From positions 1-64,000 of the forward strand of contig JAFQZK010000015.1 in the NCBI GenBank assembly GCA_017405965.1: 64,000 nt of DNA, written 5' to 3'. This document shows positions 36,287-44,828 of this stretch, one piece after another (position 1 is the stretch's first letter; each line of letters starts with the position of its first letter). Under the pieces are notes generated by a model, which saw nothing but the letters and a program-made list of their open reading frames with translations, made no database searches and was not told the origin of the DNA. This DNA comes from Muribaculaceae bacterium (lineage in GTDB: Bacteria > Bacteroidota > Bacteroidia > Bacteroidales > Muribaculaceae). The position numbers and the translations under genes were made by a program.

Positions 36287-37027
36287 TTACGCTTTGACGA
36301 GAGACAGCGCCACGAGCAGCGAAGGCAGGGCGGCAGCCAGTTCGTCCATATTCTTGTAAACGAGATCTGCACCAGCCTTGTACAAGTCTTTCTCGGGGAT
36401 GGGACCCGTGGTCACGCCGATGGTGAAGCAACCGGCGGCATGAGCAGCCTGCACACCCAGGGGAGCGTTCTCGATGACGATGCACTGGTTGGGTTTCTTC
36501 TCGGCCTTGGTCATGGCCTTGAGGAACGGCTCGGGGTTGGGTTTGCCCTTGCGCACATCATGGCCCGTGACTTTCACTTCGCCGAAGAGTCCGGGAAAAT
36601 CATTCTCGATGCGTTCCAGCAGGACGTCTTGCTGCGAACCGGTCACCAGCACGCGTTCCACGTCGGCATCCTTGAGCGTCTCAAGCACGCGCTTGGCGCC
36701 GGGCATCACGGGCGCTTCGCCCAGTTCGGTAAAATAGCGGGTCTTCACGCCGTACAGTGCGTGAGCCTCGTCGTCGGTAATGTTCTTGCCGGCTCCCTGT
36801 TTGAATTTCATCTTGATGATTTCGCTGCCAGTCATGCCTTCCAGTTCGTAGAACTCGTCGCGGGTGCACTTGATGCCGTTCTTCTTCATGAGTTTCACCC
36901 ATGCTTGGGTGTGATACTTCATTGAATCATAGAGTACGCCGTCGCAGTCGATGAGTGCGGCGCTGATGTCTAAGCCTTTTTGTCCTGTATATTTCAGGTA
37001 CTCGGCTATCGTCTGTTGTAAGGTCAT
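36287..37027 (-). CDS. HAD-superfamily phosphatase, beta-phosphoglucomutase-like
   Basis: A 246-residue haloacid-dehalogenase-type hydrolase. The nucleophile Asp27 and acid Asp29 lie in ALIDCDGVLYDSM. A helical cap (about residues 40-110) precedes motif II (VLVTGSQ), motif III lysine (KGKPNPEPF) and motif IV (CIVIENAPLGVQAA). The cap type fits phosphosugar phosphatases or beta-phosphoglucomutase. The LEGMTGSEI cap loop resembles them, but the substrate is not determinable. It sits between the DUF5715 lipoprotein gene (37 bases upstream) and aroB in one direction. Confidence 0.88.
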   Translation of the reverse strand: MTLQQTIAEYLKYTGQKGLDISAALIDCDGVLYDSMKYHTQAWVKLMKKNGIKCTRDEFYELEGMTGSEIIKMKFKQGAGKNITDDEAHALYGVKTRYFTELGEAPVMPGAKRVLETLKDADVERVLVTGSQQDVLLERIENDFPGLFGEVKVTGHDVRKGKPNPEPFLKAMTKAEKKPNQCIVIENAPLGVQAAHAAGCFTIGVTTGPIPEKDLYKAGADLVYKNMDELAAALPSLLVALSLVKA

Positions 37028-37064
37028 TGGTTTTAGGTTGTTATAGATTATAGATAAATGATTT

Positions 37065-37820
37065 CTATCTCACTGTGATGTGCAGGCATCCCGACTTGCG
37101 TTCAAAGATGGCATAGCACCGGCCTTGACGCCTGAAGTCCTGAACCACCTCGGCGAGGATGTTTTTCAAGTCTTCGAGCGAAACCACCATCGTCGGGTCC
37201 AGGCAATCGAATTTCACCCAACTGATATCGACTGTGGTGCCGTAGCGGTGGCACGAATTCTCGGTTGCGGCGCGGTTGCGGCGCATGAGTTTCGATACGC
37301 TGTATTCGGTGCGCGTCACACTGGTCACCTTGATGCGGTAGGCCTTGCCGCCGCGCTTGCGCACGCTGTCCTGGAAGGCATAGCCGATTTCCTTGAGCAG
37401 CTGTGCCGCCTTGGGAACGAGGTAAGGTACCGACGCACTCAAGTCGTCGAGCATATAGGCGTCGCAGGAGAAAATCCTGATCAGCGGCTTGTCGATGTGA
37501 TAGGCATCGCTCAAGCTCGAGATGGGCTTGAAACCGTTCTTCTCGGCAGCGACAAGCTGCAGCGCATTGGTGTCGTTGAAGATTTCCTTGAGCGGACGTT
37601 GCTCGATGTAGGTGGGCAGACGATGAATTTCAGCATCGGCAATCAGCCCCATGCTGTCACCGGTGATGCTGCGGTTGATGGGCATGGCCGGCGGCGCCTT
37701 GTAGTCCCATGCCGTGGTATCTTGTTGCTCCTTGTTGCCATGCCCGCACGAGGTGATGCTTGCCAGGGCCAGGCCCATCAGCAACAGCAATGGCAGCAAG
37801 CGCAAGATGTTCAGATTCAT
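37065..37820 (-). CDS. DUF5715-type lipoprotein with M15 peptidase-like motif
   Basis: A 251-residue predicted lipoprotein. The ATG at 37820 gives a lipoprotein signal ending in SITSC (Cys about residue 25). The frame is open upstream to 38048, but that part crosses the divergent phosphatase gene. The C-terminal half has NSCHRYGTTVDISWV (about residues 177-191), which follows the SxHxxGxAxD zinc motif of peptidase family M15 (D-Ala-D-Ala carboxypeptidases), with a later H in CLHITVR. It may therefore be a periplasmic muropeptide hydrolase, but the family's activity is not established. It is divergent from the tyrosine phosphatase gene. Confidence 0.8.
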   Translation of the reverse strand: MNLNILRLLPLLLLMGLALASITSCGHGNKEQQDTTAWDYKAPPAMPINRSITGDSMGLIADAEIHRLPTYIEQRPLKEIFNDTNALQLVAAEKNGFKPISSLSDAYHIDKPLIRIFSCDAYMLDDLSASVPYLVPKAAQLLKEIGYAFQDSVRKRGGKAYRIKVTSVTRTEYSVSKLMRRNRAATENSCHRYGTTVDISWVKFDCLDPTMVVSLEDLKNILAEVVQDFRRQGRCYAIFERKSGCLHITVR

Positions 37821-37959
37821 CTGTCTAGATTTATATAGAGACCACCATGCGGTGGTAATCATTTCTTGTTTGAGGTAGCAAAGATATAAATAAATAACGA
37901 AAAAACCCCACTTGAGCACATCAAATTTGCCACATTTTTTGTAATATTGCACCTTCAAA

Positions 37960-38460
37960 ATGAAGGAAACAGGAAAATACAGTGTCCTTTTCGTGTGTCT
38001 GGGGAACATTTGCCGGTCACCGGCTGCCCAGGCGGTGATGCAGCACATGGTGGACGAGCGGGGGTTGAGTGACCGCTTTTACATCGACTCGGCGGGCACG
38101 GGAGGTTGGCATATCGGCGACCTGCCCGACAAGCGCATGCGGGTGCATGCCCGCCCTCGTGGCTATGAACTGACTCATCGCGCCCGCAAGGTGCAGGCAT
38201 CTGACTTTGAGGACTTTGACCTGATTGTCGGCATGGATGCCGCCAACGTCGATGACCTGCGTTACCTGGCTGCGACCATCGAGCAGCAGGACAAGGTGGT
38301 GATGATGGGTGACTACATCCGTCAGTTTCCTAACTACGACTATGTGCCCGACCCTTACTACGAGGGCAGTGAGGGCTTTGAACTGGTGCTCGACCTGCTG
38401 GAAGACTCCTGCGAGAACTTGTTGGATCAGATAATTAAACATAACCATATATCGAAATGA
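37960..38460 (+). CDS. Low-molecular-weight protein tyrosine phosphatase
   Basis: A 166-residue cytosolic phosphatase. The signature loop CLGNICRSP places nucleophile Cys13 and Arg19 in the C-x5-R motif, and the general acid is Asp131 in VPDPYYEG. In bacteria such enzymes often reset tyrosine kinases that control capsule export, but no kinase is nearby here. Its stop codon overlaps the GH20 start by four bases (ATGA), so the two are translationally coupled. Confidence 0.95.
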   Translation: MKETGKYSVLFVCLGNICRSPAAQAVMQHMVDERGLSDRFYIDSAGTGGWHIGDLPDKRMRVHARPRGYELTHRARKVQASDFEDFDLIVGMDAANVDDLRYLAATIEQQDKVVMMGDYIRQFPNYDYVPDPYYEGSEGFELVLDLLEDSCENLLDQIIKHNHISK

Positions 38461-40934
38461 AAAGATTCAAACTATTGACTACTTTGGCCCTTGCCGTCGT
38501 CGCCCTGACGATGAGTGCCCAGTCACCGATTGCCGTGGACTGGCAGATGGGGCAGAACAACACTGCCGCGAGCAACTACAGTTCGCGTTTTGTCATCAAG
38601 AACGTGTCCAAGCAACCCTTGGGCAGCGACTGGCAATTCTTTTTCAACCAGTTTTCACGTTCGGTGACCTTGCCGGCCGGTTGCCCCGTGGATGTAGAAG
38701 AAATTTCCACCACTTATTACCGCATCAGGCCCAACGCCAATTACAAGGCCCTGGCTGCCGGCGACTCGCTGGTGATTGACATGGTGATGGGCGGCACGCT
38801 CGTCAACAAGAATTACATGCCCGCAGGCGGACATGTGGTGCTGAACGGTGACATGGCTCACCCGCTGGCAGTGAACATCAACCGGGCCCCGCTCGACAAG
38901 CCCGGCCAGTGGCGTGACCACAAGGCTTACCCCGATGGCAACTACATGTACAGCTACAATGAGGCCATCAACGGCTTCGGTGACGGTTACACGGGCAATG
39001 ACTATGACATTTTCCCCAAGCCCAAGCAGGTGGACATCGAGGACGGTTTCACAACGGTGGGCAGCCTCGTGACCATCAAGACCGGAAAATTGTTCCAGTG
39101 GGGCGGCTATCGTCGCGCCAAGAAACTGCTCACCAATGAGTTGCAAAAGCGCGGCATCTACGCCACCAGTGGCCAAAAAACCGTCATCCGACTGTTGCTG
39201 GACAAGAAAATGAGTGAAAACCGCGAGTACTACAGCCTGCGTGTCCACAATGGAGAAATCACCATCCTGGGCAGGACTCAGGCTGCCCTCATCAATGGCG
39301 TGAAGACGCTGGTTTCAGCGCTGGACCACAGCAAGGGGCATCGCTTGCAGAATTGCTTCGTCATCGACTGGCCCGACTTCGGTTATCGTGGCGTGATGCT
39401 CGACATCGCCCGCAACAATGTCGTGAATCCCGAGCAGATGAAACGTTTCATCGACCTGCTGGCTTATTACAAGTTCAATGTCATCCAGTTCCATTTTGCC
39501 GACGATGAGGCTTGGCGATTGGAAATTCCCGGTTTCCCCGAGTTGACGCAGGTGGCTTCGCGCCGCGGTGCCACGCTTGACGAGAAGGGCTATCTGGCTC
39601 AGATTTTCGACGGTAACGGTAACCCCGACGACTTGTTGCAGTGTGCCAACGGCTTCATCACCCGTGCCGAGTTCATCGACCTGCTGCGCTATGCCTGGCA
39701 GCGCGGTATCCGCATCATCCCCGAGATTGAGACACCTGGCCATGCCCGTGCCGCCATCGTGGCGATGAAAAACCGCGCCATCTCCAATCCCACGGCCGAG
39801 CAATTCCGCCTGTGGGACGAGAAGAACGAGAGCGTCTATACCTCGGCCCAGAACTACCATGACAACGTGCTCAATGTTGCCAGCGACGACGTGTACCGCT
39901 TCATTGACCGTGTGGTTGCCGAGTTACAGTTGATGTACAAGGAAGCTGGTTTGAAACTCGAAATCGTCCATCTGGGCGGTGACGAGGTGCCTGCTAACGC
40001 GTGGTCCAAGAGTCCCGACGTGCAGGCGCTCATGCAGCGCGAGCACCTCACGACGCAGCACGAGGTGAGCGAGTACTATATCAAGCGCATCAGCGCCCTG
40101 CTCGAGGCTCGCAAAATCCGCATCGAGGGTTGGCAAGAGGTGGCTCTTGACCACAAGCCCGAGTTCAATGCTGTGCTTGCACCCCGCGTGGCTGGTGTGA
40201 ATGCCTGGAGCACCGTGGGCTCACGTGCCGACGTGCCTTACCGCTTGGCCAACGACGGCTACCCCGTCATTCTGTCGAATGTGACCAACTTCTATATGGA
40301 CATGGGCTACAGCTGGCACCAGAACGAGCAAGGTCTGCACTGGGGCGGTAAGGTTGATGAGTTTGACGCCTGGAGCGCACTGCCCGCCAACATCTATGCC
40401 ACTGCCCGCACAGCTGTTGACGGCTCCCCCATCAACATCACCACTGCCGGCGATGGCAAGGTGAAACTGGAGAAGCCCGAGAACATCATCGGTGTGCAAG
40501 CCCAGTTGTGGGGCGAGACGTTGCGCAGCTTTGATGAGGTGCAGTACATGATGCTGCCCAAGATGATGGGCGTGAGTGAGCGTGCATGGACCTCGGTGCC
40601 CGAGTGGAGCAAGGACCTGACCGATGTCAAGGCCTATAACGAGGCATGCCACCAGTATAACCTCAAGATCGGTACCCGTGAGTTGCCTCTGTTGCATGGT
40701 ATGGGCTACAACTTCCGCGTGGGGCCTCCGGGCATCAAGTGGGTTGACGGCCAATTGCTTATCAACACCCAGTACCCCGACGAACTGGTGACCTACACCC
40801 TCGACGGCAGCGAACCCACCATCGAGTCTGCCCGCTGGACTGGCCCCGTGACGGTCAAGAACCAGCCCCAGGTCATCAAGGCCAAGACATTCTACCTGGG
40901 CCATGAGAGCGTGACGACCTACCTCTTCAAGTAA
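38457..40934 (+). CDS. Secreted GH20 beta-N-acetylhexosaminidase
   Basis: An 825-residue exported glycosidase that releases terminal N-acetylglucosamine or N-acetylgalactosamine from host glycans or chitin fragments. Domains: signal peptide (1-21), a chitobiase-type N-terminal carbohydrate-binding domain (about 22-165, SPIAVDWQMGQNN), the GH20b alpha/beta domain, then the GH20 barrel (about 300-740). The catalytic pair is Asp509-Glu510 in VHLGGDEVPANAW, and FHFADDEAWRLEIPGFPEL is also typical. A chitobiase C-terminal-like domain (VTYTLDGSEPTIES) ends the protein. It is coupled to the tyrosine phosphatase gene and followed by a repeat-filled spacer. Confidence 0.95.
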   Translation: MKRFKLLTTLALAVVALTMSAQSPIAVDWQMGQNNTAASNYSSRFVIKNVSKQPLGSDWQFFFNQFSRSVTLPAGCPVDVEEISTTYYRIRPNANYKALAAGDSLVIDMVMGGTLVNKNYMPAGGHVVLNGDMAHPLAVNINRAPLDKPGQWRDHKAYPDGNYMYSYNEAINGFGDGYTGNDYDIFPKPKQVDIEDGFTTVGSLVTIKTGKLFQWGGYRRAKKLLTNELQKRGIYATSGQKTVIRLLLDKKMSENREYYSLRVHNGEITILGRTQAALINGVKTLVSALDHSKGHRLQNCFVIDWPDFGYRGVMLDIARNNVVNPEQMKRFIDLLAYYKFNVIQFHFADDEAWRLEIPGFPELTQVASRRGATLDEKGYLAQIFDGNGNPDDLLQCANGFITRAEFIDLLRYAWQRGIRIIPEIETPGHARAAIVAMKNRAISNPTAEQFRLWDEKNESVYTSAQNYHDNVLNVASDDVYRFIDRVVAELQLMYKEAGLKLEIVHLGGDEVPANAWSKSPDVQALMQREHLTTQHEVSEYYIKRISALLEARKIRIEGWQEVALDHKPEFNAVLAPRVAGVNAWSTVGSRADVPYRLANDGYPVILSNVTNFYMDMGYSWHQNEQGLHWGGKVDEFDAWSALPANIYATARTAVDGSPINITTAGDGKVKLEKPENIIGVQAQLWGETLRSFDEVQYMMLPKMMGVSERAWTSVPEWSKDLTDVKAYNEACHQYNLKIGTRELPLLHGMGYNFRVGPPGIKWVDGQLLINTQYPDELVTYTLDGSEPTIESARWTGPVTVKNQPQVIKAKTFYLGHESVTTYLFK

Positions 40935-40954
40935 CGCTTTCACAACGATAGAAG

Positions 40955-41040
40955 GAAGACAATAAGTACAATAAATACAATGGTTGCTCAGCGGTAACCG
41001 CGCGCTGGATAGCATTGTATTTATTGTACTTATTGTTTTC
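40955..41040. repeat. Palindromic repeat of the AATAAGTACAATAAATACAA family, second copy
   Basis: The left arm 40955-40981 and right arm 41014-41040 are inverted copies with one mismatch, around a 32-base loop that itself contains a short GGTT/AACC stem. Same family as 17013-17083. Confidence 0.8.
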
Positions 41041-41048
41041 TTTTTGGT
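41007..41048. repeat. 42-bp direct repeat, left copy
   Basis: Begins GGATAGCATTGTATTT and ends CTTTTTGGT. It is identical over 42 bases to 41489-41530 and directly abuts the left end of the fold-back element at 41049. Confidence 0.9.
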
Positions 41049-41487
41049 GTTTTCCGCATTGGGACACGCAGTTAAATCATTCAGAGCAATTGTTGTGTAC
41101 AAGCAGGTCGAAGGCCTGCACTAGGCCAAAGGCCTTGAATTGCATTAACCCCAGGGTGCACAGGCCGGAGGTCTGTGTAGCCTGGGGGCTGGCAAGAAGG
41201 TAAAAACGGGCCCTGAAAGGGGCCACTAACCGAGACATTTCCTTAGCCTGAAGTGTGTGGCCCTCTTCGAGGCCCTTTCCCTTTAGACGCTATTTCCCCA
41301 TGCCGCACAGACCTATCGGCCTGTACGCCATGGGGTTGGCTCAATTCAAGGCCGCTGGCCTTGTCAAGGTCTCCGACCTTTTTTGTCAGATAAAAACAGC
41401 GCGGGACACGCCTTTTTGCTAAAATCAAAACGTTAAATCATTGAATATCAGACAAAATTGATTCAGCAAAATACCAGTGCGGAAAAC
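41049..41487. mobile_element. 439-bp non-coding fold-back element (MITE-like)
   Basis: The ends are 14-bp inverted repeats, GTTTTCCGCATTGG (41049-41062) and CCAGTGCGGAAAAC (41474-41487), with one mismatch. Inside, two arms of about 125 bases (41105-41226 and 41253-41380) are diverged inverted copies of each other. Each holds the same order of hairpins: an AGGTC stem, an AAGGCC..GGCCTT stem, a CCCCAGG/CCTGGGG or CCCCATG/CATGGGG stem with a nested CACAG..CTGTG, and a GGGCC stem. No protein-coding frame is credible. The 42-bp direct repeats outside could be a target duplication or older repeats. A structured RNA is an alternative. Confidence 0.65.
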
Positions 41488-41488
41488 A

Positions 41489-41530
41489 GGATAGCATTGT
41501 ATTTATTGTACTTATTGTTTTCTTTTTGGT
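41489..41530. repeat. 42-bp direct repeat, right copy
   Basis: Identical to 41007-41048. It includes one half-arm of the AATAAGTACAATAAATACAA palindrome family without its partner arm, which is why it looks like a duplicate of the left copy. Confidence 0.9.
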
Positions 41531-41624
41531 CTATTCGTCTGCTTGAGTAATTTGTGAAGATAGTTGAAAAAGTGTTGTTAAATACAAAATAATTAGCATT
41601 ATGAGTGTTAAAAATGGGGAATGG

Positions 41625-41656
41625 TTTTAATAATTGAAAAATAATGTGTATGTTTG
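41625..41656 (+). promoter_or_regulatory. Possible promoter of the SusC/D operon
   Basis: TATGTTTG (41649-41656) fits the -7 box exactly. The -33 position holds TTTT (41625-41628) with a 20-base spacer, a weak match, as expected for a gene needing activation. The leader would be about 55 bases. Between 41531 and 41718 nothing else is recognised. Confidence 0.45.
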
Positions 41657-41718
41657 TAATTCATTCCGAAATCACCTTTGATATTCAATATTACCTAATC
41701 AATAAAACCTACTAGAGA

Positions 41719-44700
41719 ATGAGAAAACAGTTACTATTGCTACTCTGCCTAAGCCTCTTGTCGCTGCCGGGACTGGCCCGTGTGGTGACAGGTGTGGTGA
41801 CGCAGTCGAGCGACGGCGAGCCGATTATCGGCGCGTCGGTCAAGGTGCACGGCACGACGCGCGGCACCGCGACCGACTTCGACGGCCGTTTCTCGATTGA
41901 GGCAAGCGACGGCGACGTGCTCGACGTGAGTTACGTGGGCATGAATCCCAAGAGCGTGAAGATTGCCCCGGGGCAGACCGTGGTCAACATCGCCCTTGAC
42001 GACAACGCTCAAGTGCTGGGTGAGGTCGTGGTGACCGCCATGGGCCAGACCCAGGAGAAAAAGAAACTGAACTTCGCTGTTCAGACCCTTGACGAGGAGG
42101 CAGTGACCGCTGGCGGTTCCACCAACTTCGCCAACTCGCTGCAGGGCAAAATCGCCGGTTTGCAGGTGAGCACCGGCGGTAGCTCGCCCAACTCATCGAC
42201 CCAGGTCATCATCCGCGCCATCTCGTCGATGAACAACTCCCAGAGCAACGAGCCGCTGATGATTGTTGACGGTATGGCCATCAGGGGCGGTGCATCGACC
42301 CTGGCCGACCTCAACCCCAACGACATCGAGAACATCACCGTGCTCAAGGGTGCTGCCGCATCGGCGCTCTACGGCCAGGAAGGTGCCAACGGTGTCATCA
42401 TGATCACCACCAAGAACGGTGGCCGCAACGGTGAGATCACCGTCACGGCATCGGCAACGCTTGAGCTCAACACACCTGCCCGTCTGCCCAAGATCCAGAG
42501 CACCTTCATTCCCGGTGCCAAGGGTATGTACAAGGAGAACATGGGCAGCGGCGGCTGGGGCCCCTACATGAGCGAGAACGACACCTATTATAACAACCTG
42601 AAGGACTTCCTCAAGACGGGTATCCTGCAGAAGTATGACGTGAGCGTGAGCGGTGGAACCGAGAAATTCTCGTCCTATGCTTCGGTTTCTTATACCGACA
42701 ACAAGGGTATCGTTCCCAAGGACTACCGCAAGCAGATCAATGTCCTGCTCAAGGGTATCTACAAGCCCAGCGACAAGGTGACGATGCAGTTGAGCGCCAA
42801 CTTCATGAACCGCACGTCGCGCGGCTTCGGCAACTCGATGTCCAGCATCTACAACTGGGGTATCAATAAGAACATGAGCGACTACCGCACCCTTGAGGGG
42901 CACGTCAACTGGTGGGCCTACTACGACCACTGGGAGAATCTGCTCGACACCGAGCGCATCAACGGTGCCGTGTCGCCCTACTTCGGCCGCTACATGGACT
43001 GGAGCCAGACCGAGGGCAACCGCTTCGTCATCAATGGCCAGGTCAGCTATGAGCCCATCAAGAACCTGGTGTTTACTGGCAAGATGGGTTATGACAAGAG
43101 CTACTCGATGTATGACTCCTATACGGTGCCCCGCCTCTATGACGGTGACCTGGTGGATCCCACTGCCGAGGATGTGCAGACCAAGTTGTCGGATATGCAG
43201 GACCGTTATGGCTCCTACAGTTTCCAGCCCTCGCGCGGCGCGCTGCTGAATATGCAGCTGCTGGCCACCTACCAGCACACCTTTGCCGAGGATTACACCG
43301 TGAGTGCCCTCTACGGTGTCGAGTTCAAGGAGACCAAGGGCCTTGAATCCTCGATCTATAACGAGCACTTCCAGCTGGGCGGTGAGTTCTACAGCTTCAA
43401 CAACACCGACTTCACCAATGGTGACCTGCTCATCAGCAACCATCCCACCCTGTATCACTCGAAGTACAACAAGTATGGCCACTTCGGCGAGTTGCGCTTC
43501 GACTACAAGGGCATGGCACAGTTGTCGGTAACGGGCCGTATGGACGGTTCATCGGCCTTCAAACAGGCCTCCAAGACCAACTATTTCTATCCTTCGGTTA
43601 CCGCTGGTATCATCTTCAGCGAGTTGTTCCACCTGACCAACGACTGGTTCAGCTACGGTAAGTTGCGTGGCAACTGGGCCAAGGTGGGTAAGGACAGTCC
43701 CCGCTACCTGTTCACCGATACCTACAAGCAGTGGACCCTGTTCCCCGACGGCGGCTACGGTGTGGATCCCACCACATCGCGCGCCATCGACCTGGAGCCC
43801 GAGATGACCAAGTCGTGGGAGATTGGCGCCGACCTGCGCTTCTTCCACAATTGGACCCGACTCGACATCGCCTACTACTCGACCACGGTCGATAATCAGA
43901 TTGTGAGTGTGCGCGTGTCGCCTGCTTCGGGTACTATCCTGCAGACCCGCAACGAGGGTAGCCTGAAGAATCACGGTATGGAAATCTCGTTGAACCAGGA
44001 CCTCATCAAGGCTACCGACTTCTCGTGGAGCGCGTTTGCCAACTTCTCGTTCAACCGCAGCAAGGTGCTCTACCTGCCCAACGACATCACCGAGATTCAG
44101 GGTACGCAGTACGGTGACATCTTCCCCGTGGCTCGCTTGGGTGAATCCTCGACGGGTATCTCGGGTAAGGACTATGTGCGTGACCCGGACGGTAACGTCA
44201 TCTGTGACGAGAACGGTTATCCCATCATCAACGCCGCCAAGGGACTTTACATCGGTAATCGTGAGCCCGACTGGCTGTTGGGTTTGGGCAGCACGTTGCG
44301 TTACAAGAACGCCACGCTGTCGTTCCTGTTCGACGGTCGCAAGGGCGGTGACGTGGTCAACGTCACGGGCCGCAGCCAGATTACCAACGGCATGAGCAGC
44401 CTCTATGACAAGTACCGCAACCGCGAGTACATCATCAATGGTGTGCAGGCAGTGCCCGGTCCTGACGGAACGACAACCTATGTCAAGAACACGACGCCCA
44501 TCGTGCTTGACTCCTATTTCATCAACACCTATTACTCGACTGTATCGTCCAACTTCATCGAGGACGGTTCCTATATCCGCTTGAGCTATGTGACGCTGAG
44601 CTACGACTTCGGCAATCACTTCAAGAGCACCTGGCCCATCAAGGGCTTGTCACTCACGGCTACGGCCCGCAACCTGTTCCTGCTCACCAAGTACCGCGGC

Positions 44701-44814
44701 AACGATCCCGCTGTACTGGCATCGACTGCAGGTGGTACCGGCGGTGCTGGCATCGACAATTACAACGTGCCCAGCACGCGCAGTTTCAATTTCACACTTA
44801 AAGCAACATTCTAA
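41719..44814 (+). CDS. SusC/RagA-family TonB-dependent outer-membrane transporter
   Basis: A 1031-residue outer-membrane channel that imports glycan fragments using TonB energy. Order of parts: signal peptide (1-20), carboxypeptidase-regulatory-like domain (about 21-105, GEPIIGASVKVHGTTRGTAT), TonB-box region before VVVTAMGQ, plug domain (about 115-235, with the SusC motif LMIVDGMAIRGG and LKGAAASALYGQEGANGVI), then a long beta-barrel ending in an aromatic strand (NFTLKATF). It is the first gene of a five-gene operon and is followed by its SusD-type partner after 14 bases. The length is normal. No sigma/anti-sigma or hybrid two-component regulator lies next to it. Confidence 0.95.
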   Translation: MRKQLLLLLCLSLLSLPGLARVVTGVVTQSSDGEPIIGASVKVHGTTRGTATDFDGRFSIEASDGDVLDVSYVGMNPKSVKIAPGQTVVNIALDDNAQVLGEVVVTAMGQTQEKKKLNFAVQTLDEEAVTAGGSTNFANSLQGKIAGLQVSTGGSSPNSSTQVIIRAISSMNNSQSNEPLMIVDGMAIRGGASTLADLNPNDIENITVLKGAAASALYGQEGANGVIMITTKNGGRNGEITVTASATLELNTPARLPKIQSTFIPGAKGMYKENMGSGGWGPYMSENDTYYNNLKDFLKTGILQKYDVSVSGGTEKFSSYASVSYTDNKGIVPKDYRKQINVLLKGIYKPSDKVTMQLSANFMNRTSRGFGNSMSSIYNWGINKNMSDYRTLEGHVNWWAYYDHWENLLDTERINGAVSPYFGRYMDWSQTEGNRFVINGQVSYEPIKNLVFTGKMGYDKSYSMYDSYTVPRLYDGDLVDPTAEDVQTKLSDMQDRYGSYSFQPSRGALLNMQLLATYQHTFAEDYTVSALYGVEFKETKGLESSIYNEHFQLGGEFYSFNNTDFTNGDLLISNHPTLYHSKYNKYGHFGELRFDYKGMAQLSVTGRMDGSSAFKQASKTNYFYPSVTAGIIFSELFHLTNDWFSYGKLRGNWAKVGKDSPRYLFTDTYKQWTLFPDGGYGVDPTTSRAIDLEPEMTKSWEIGADLRFFHNWTRLDIAYYSTTVDNQIVSVRVSPASGTILQTRNEGSLKNHGMEISLNQDLIKATDFSWSAFANFSFNRSKVLYLPNDITEIQGTQYGDIFPVARLGESSTGISGKDYVRDPDGNVICDENGYPIINAAKGLYIGNREPDWLLGLGSTLRYKNATLSFLFDGRKGGDVVNVTGRSQITNGMSSLYDKYRNREYIINGVQAVPGPDGTTTYVKNTTPIVLDSYFINTYYSTVSSNFIEDGSYIRLSYVTLSYDFGNHFKSTWPIKGLSLTATARNLFLLTKYRGNDPAVLASTAGGTGGAGIDNYNVPSTRSFNFTLKATF

Positions 44815-44828
44815 AAGGCCAACGCACT

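Noticed and set aside
37821-38048. N-terminal extension of the DUF5715 protein by 76 residues
   Set aside because: The extension has no signal or domain, overlaps the divergent tyrosine phosphatase gene, and the ATG at 37820 gives a clean lipoprotein signal.
41102-41203. Short plus-strand open frame within the fold-back element
   Set aside because: It consists of translated hairpin arms with no start signal, and its mirror arm encodes nothing comparable.
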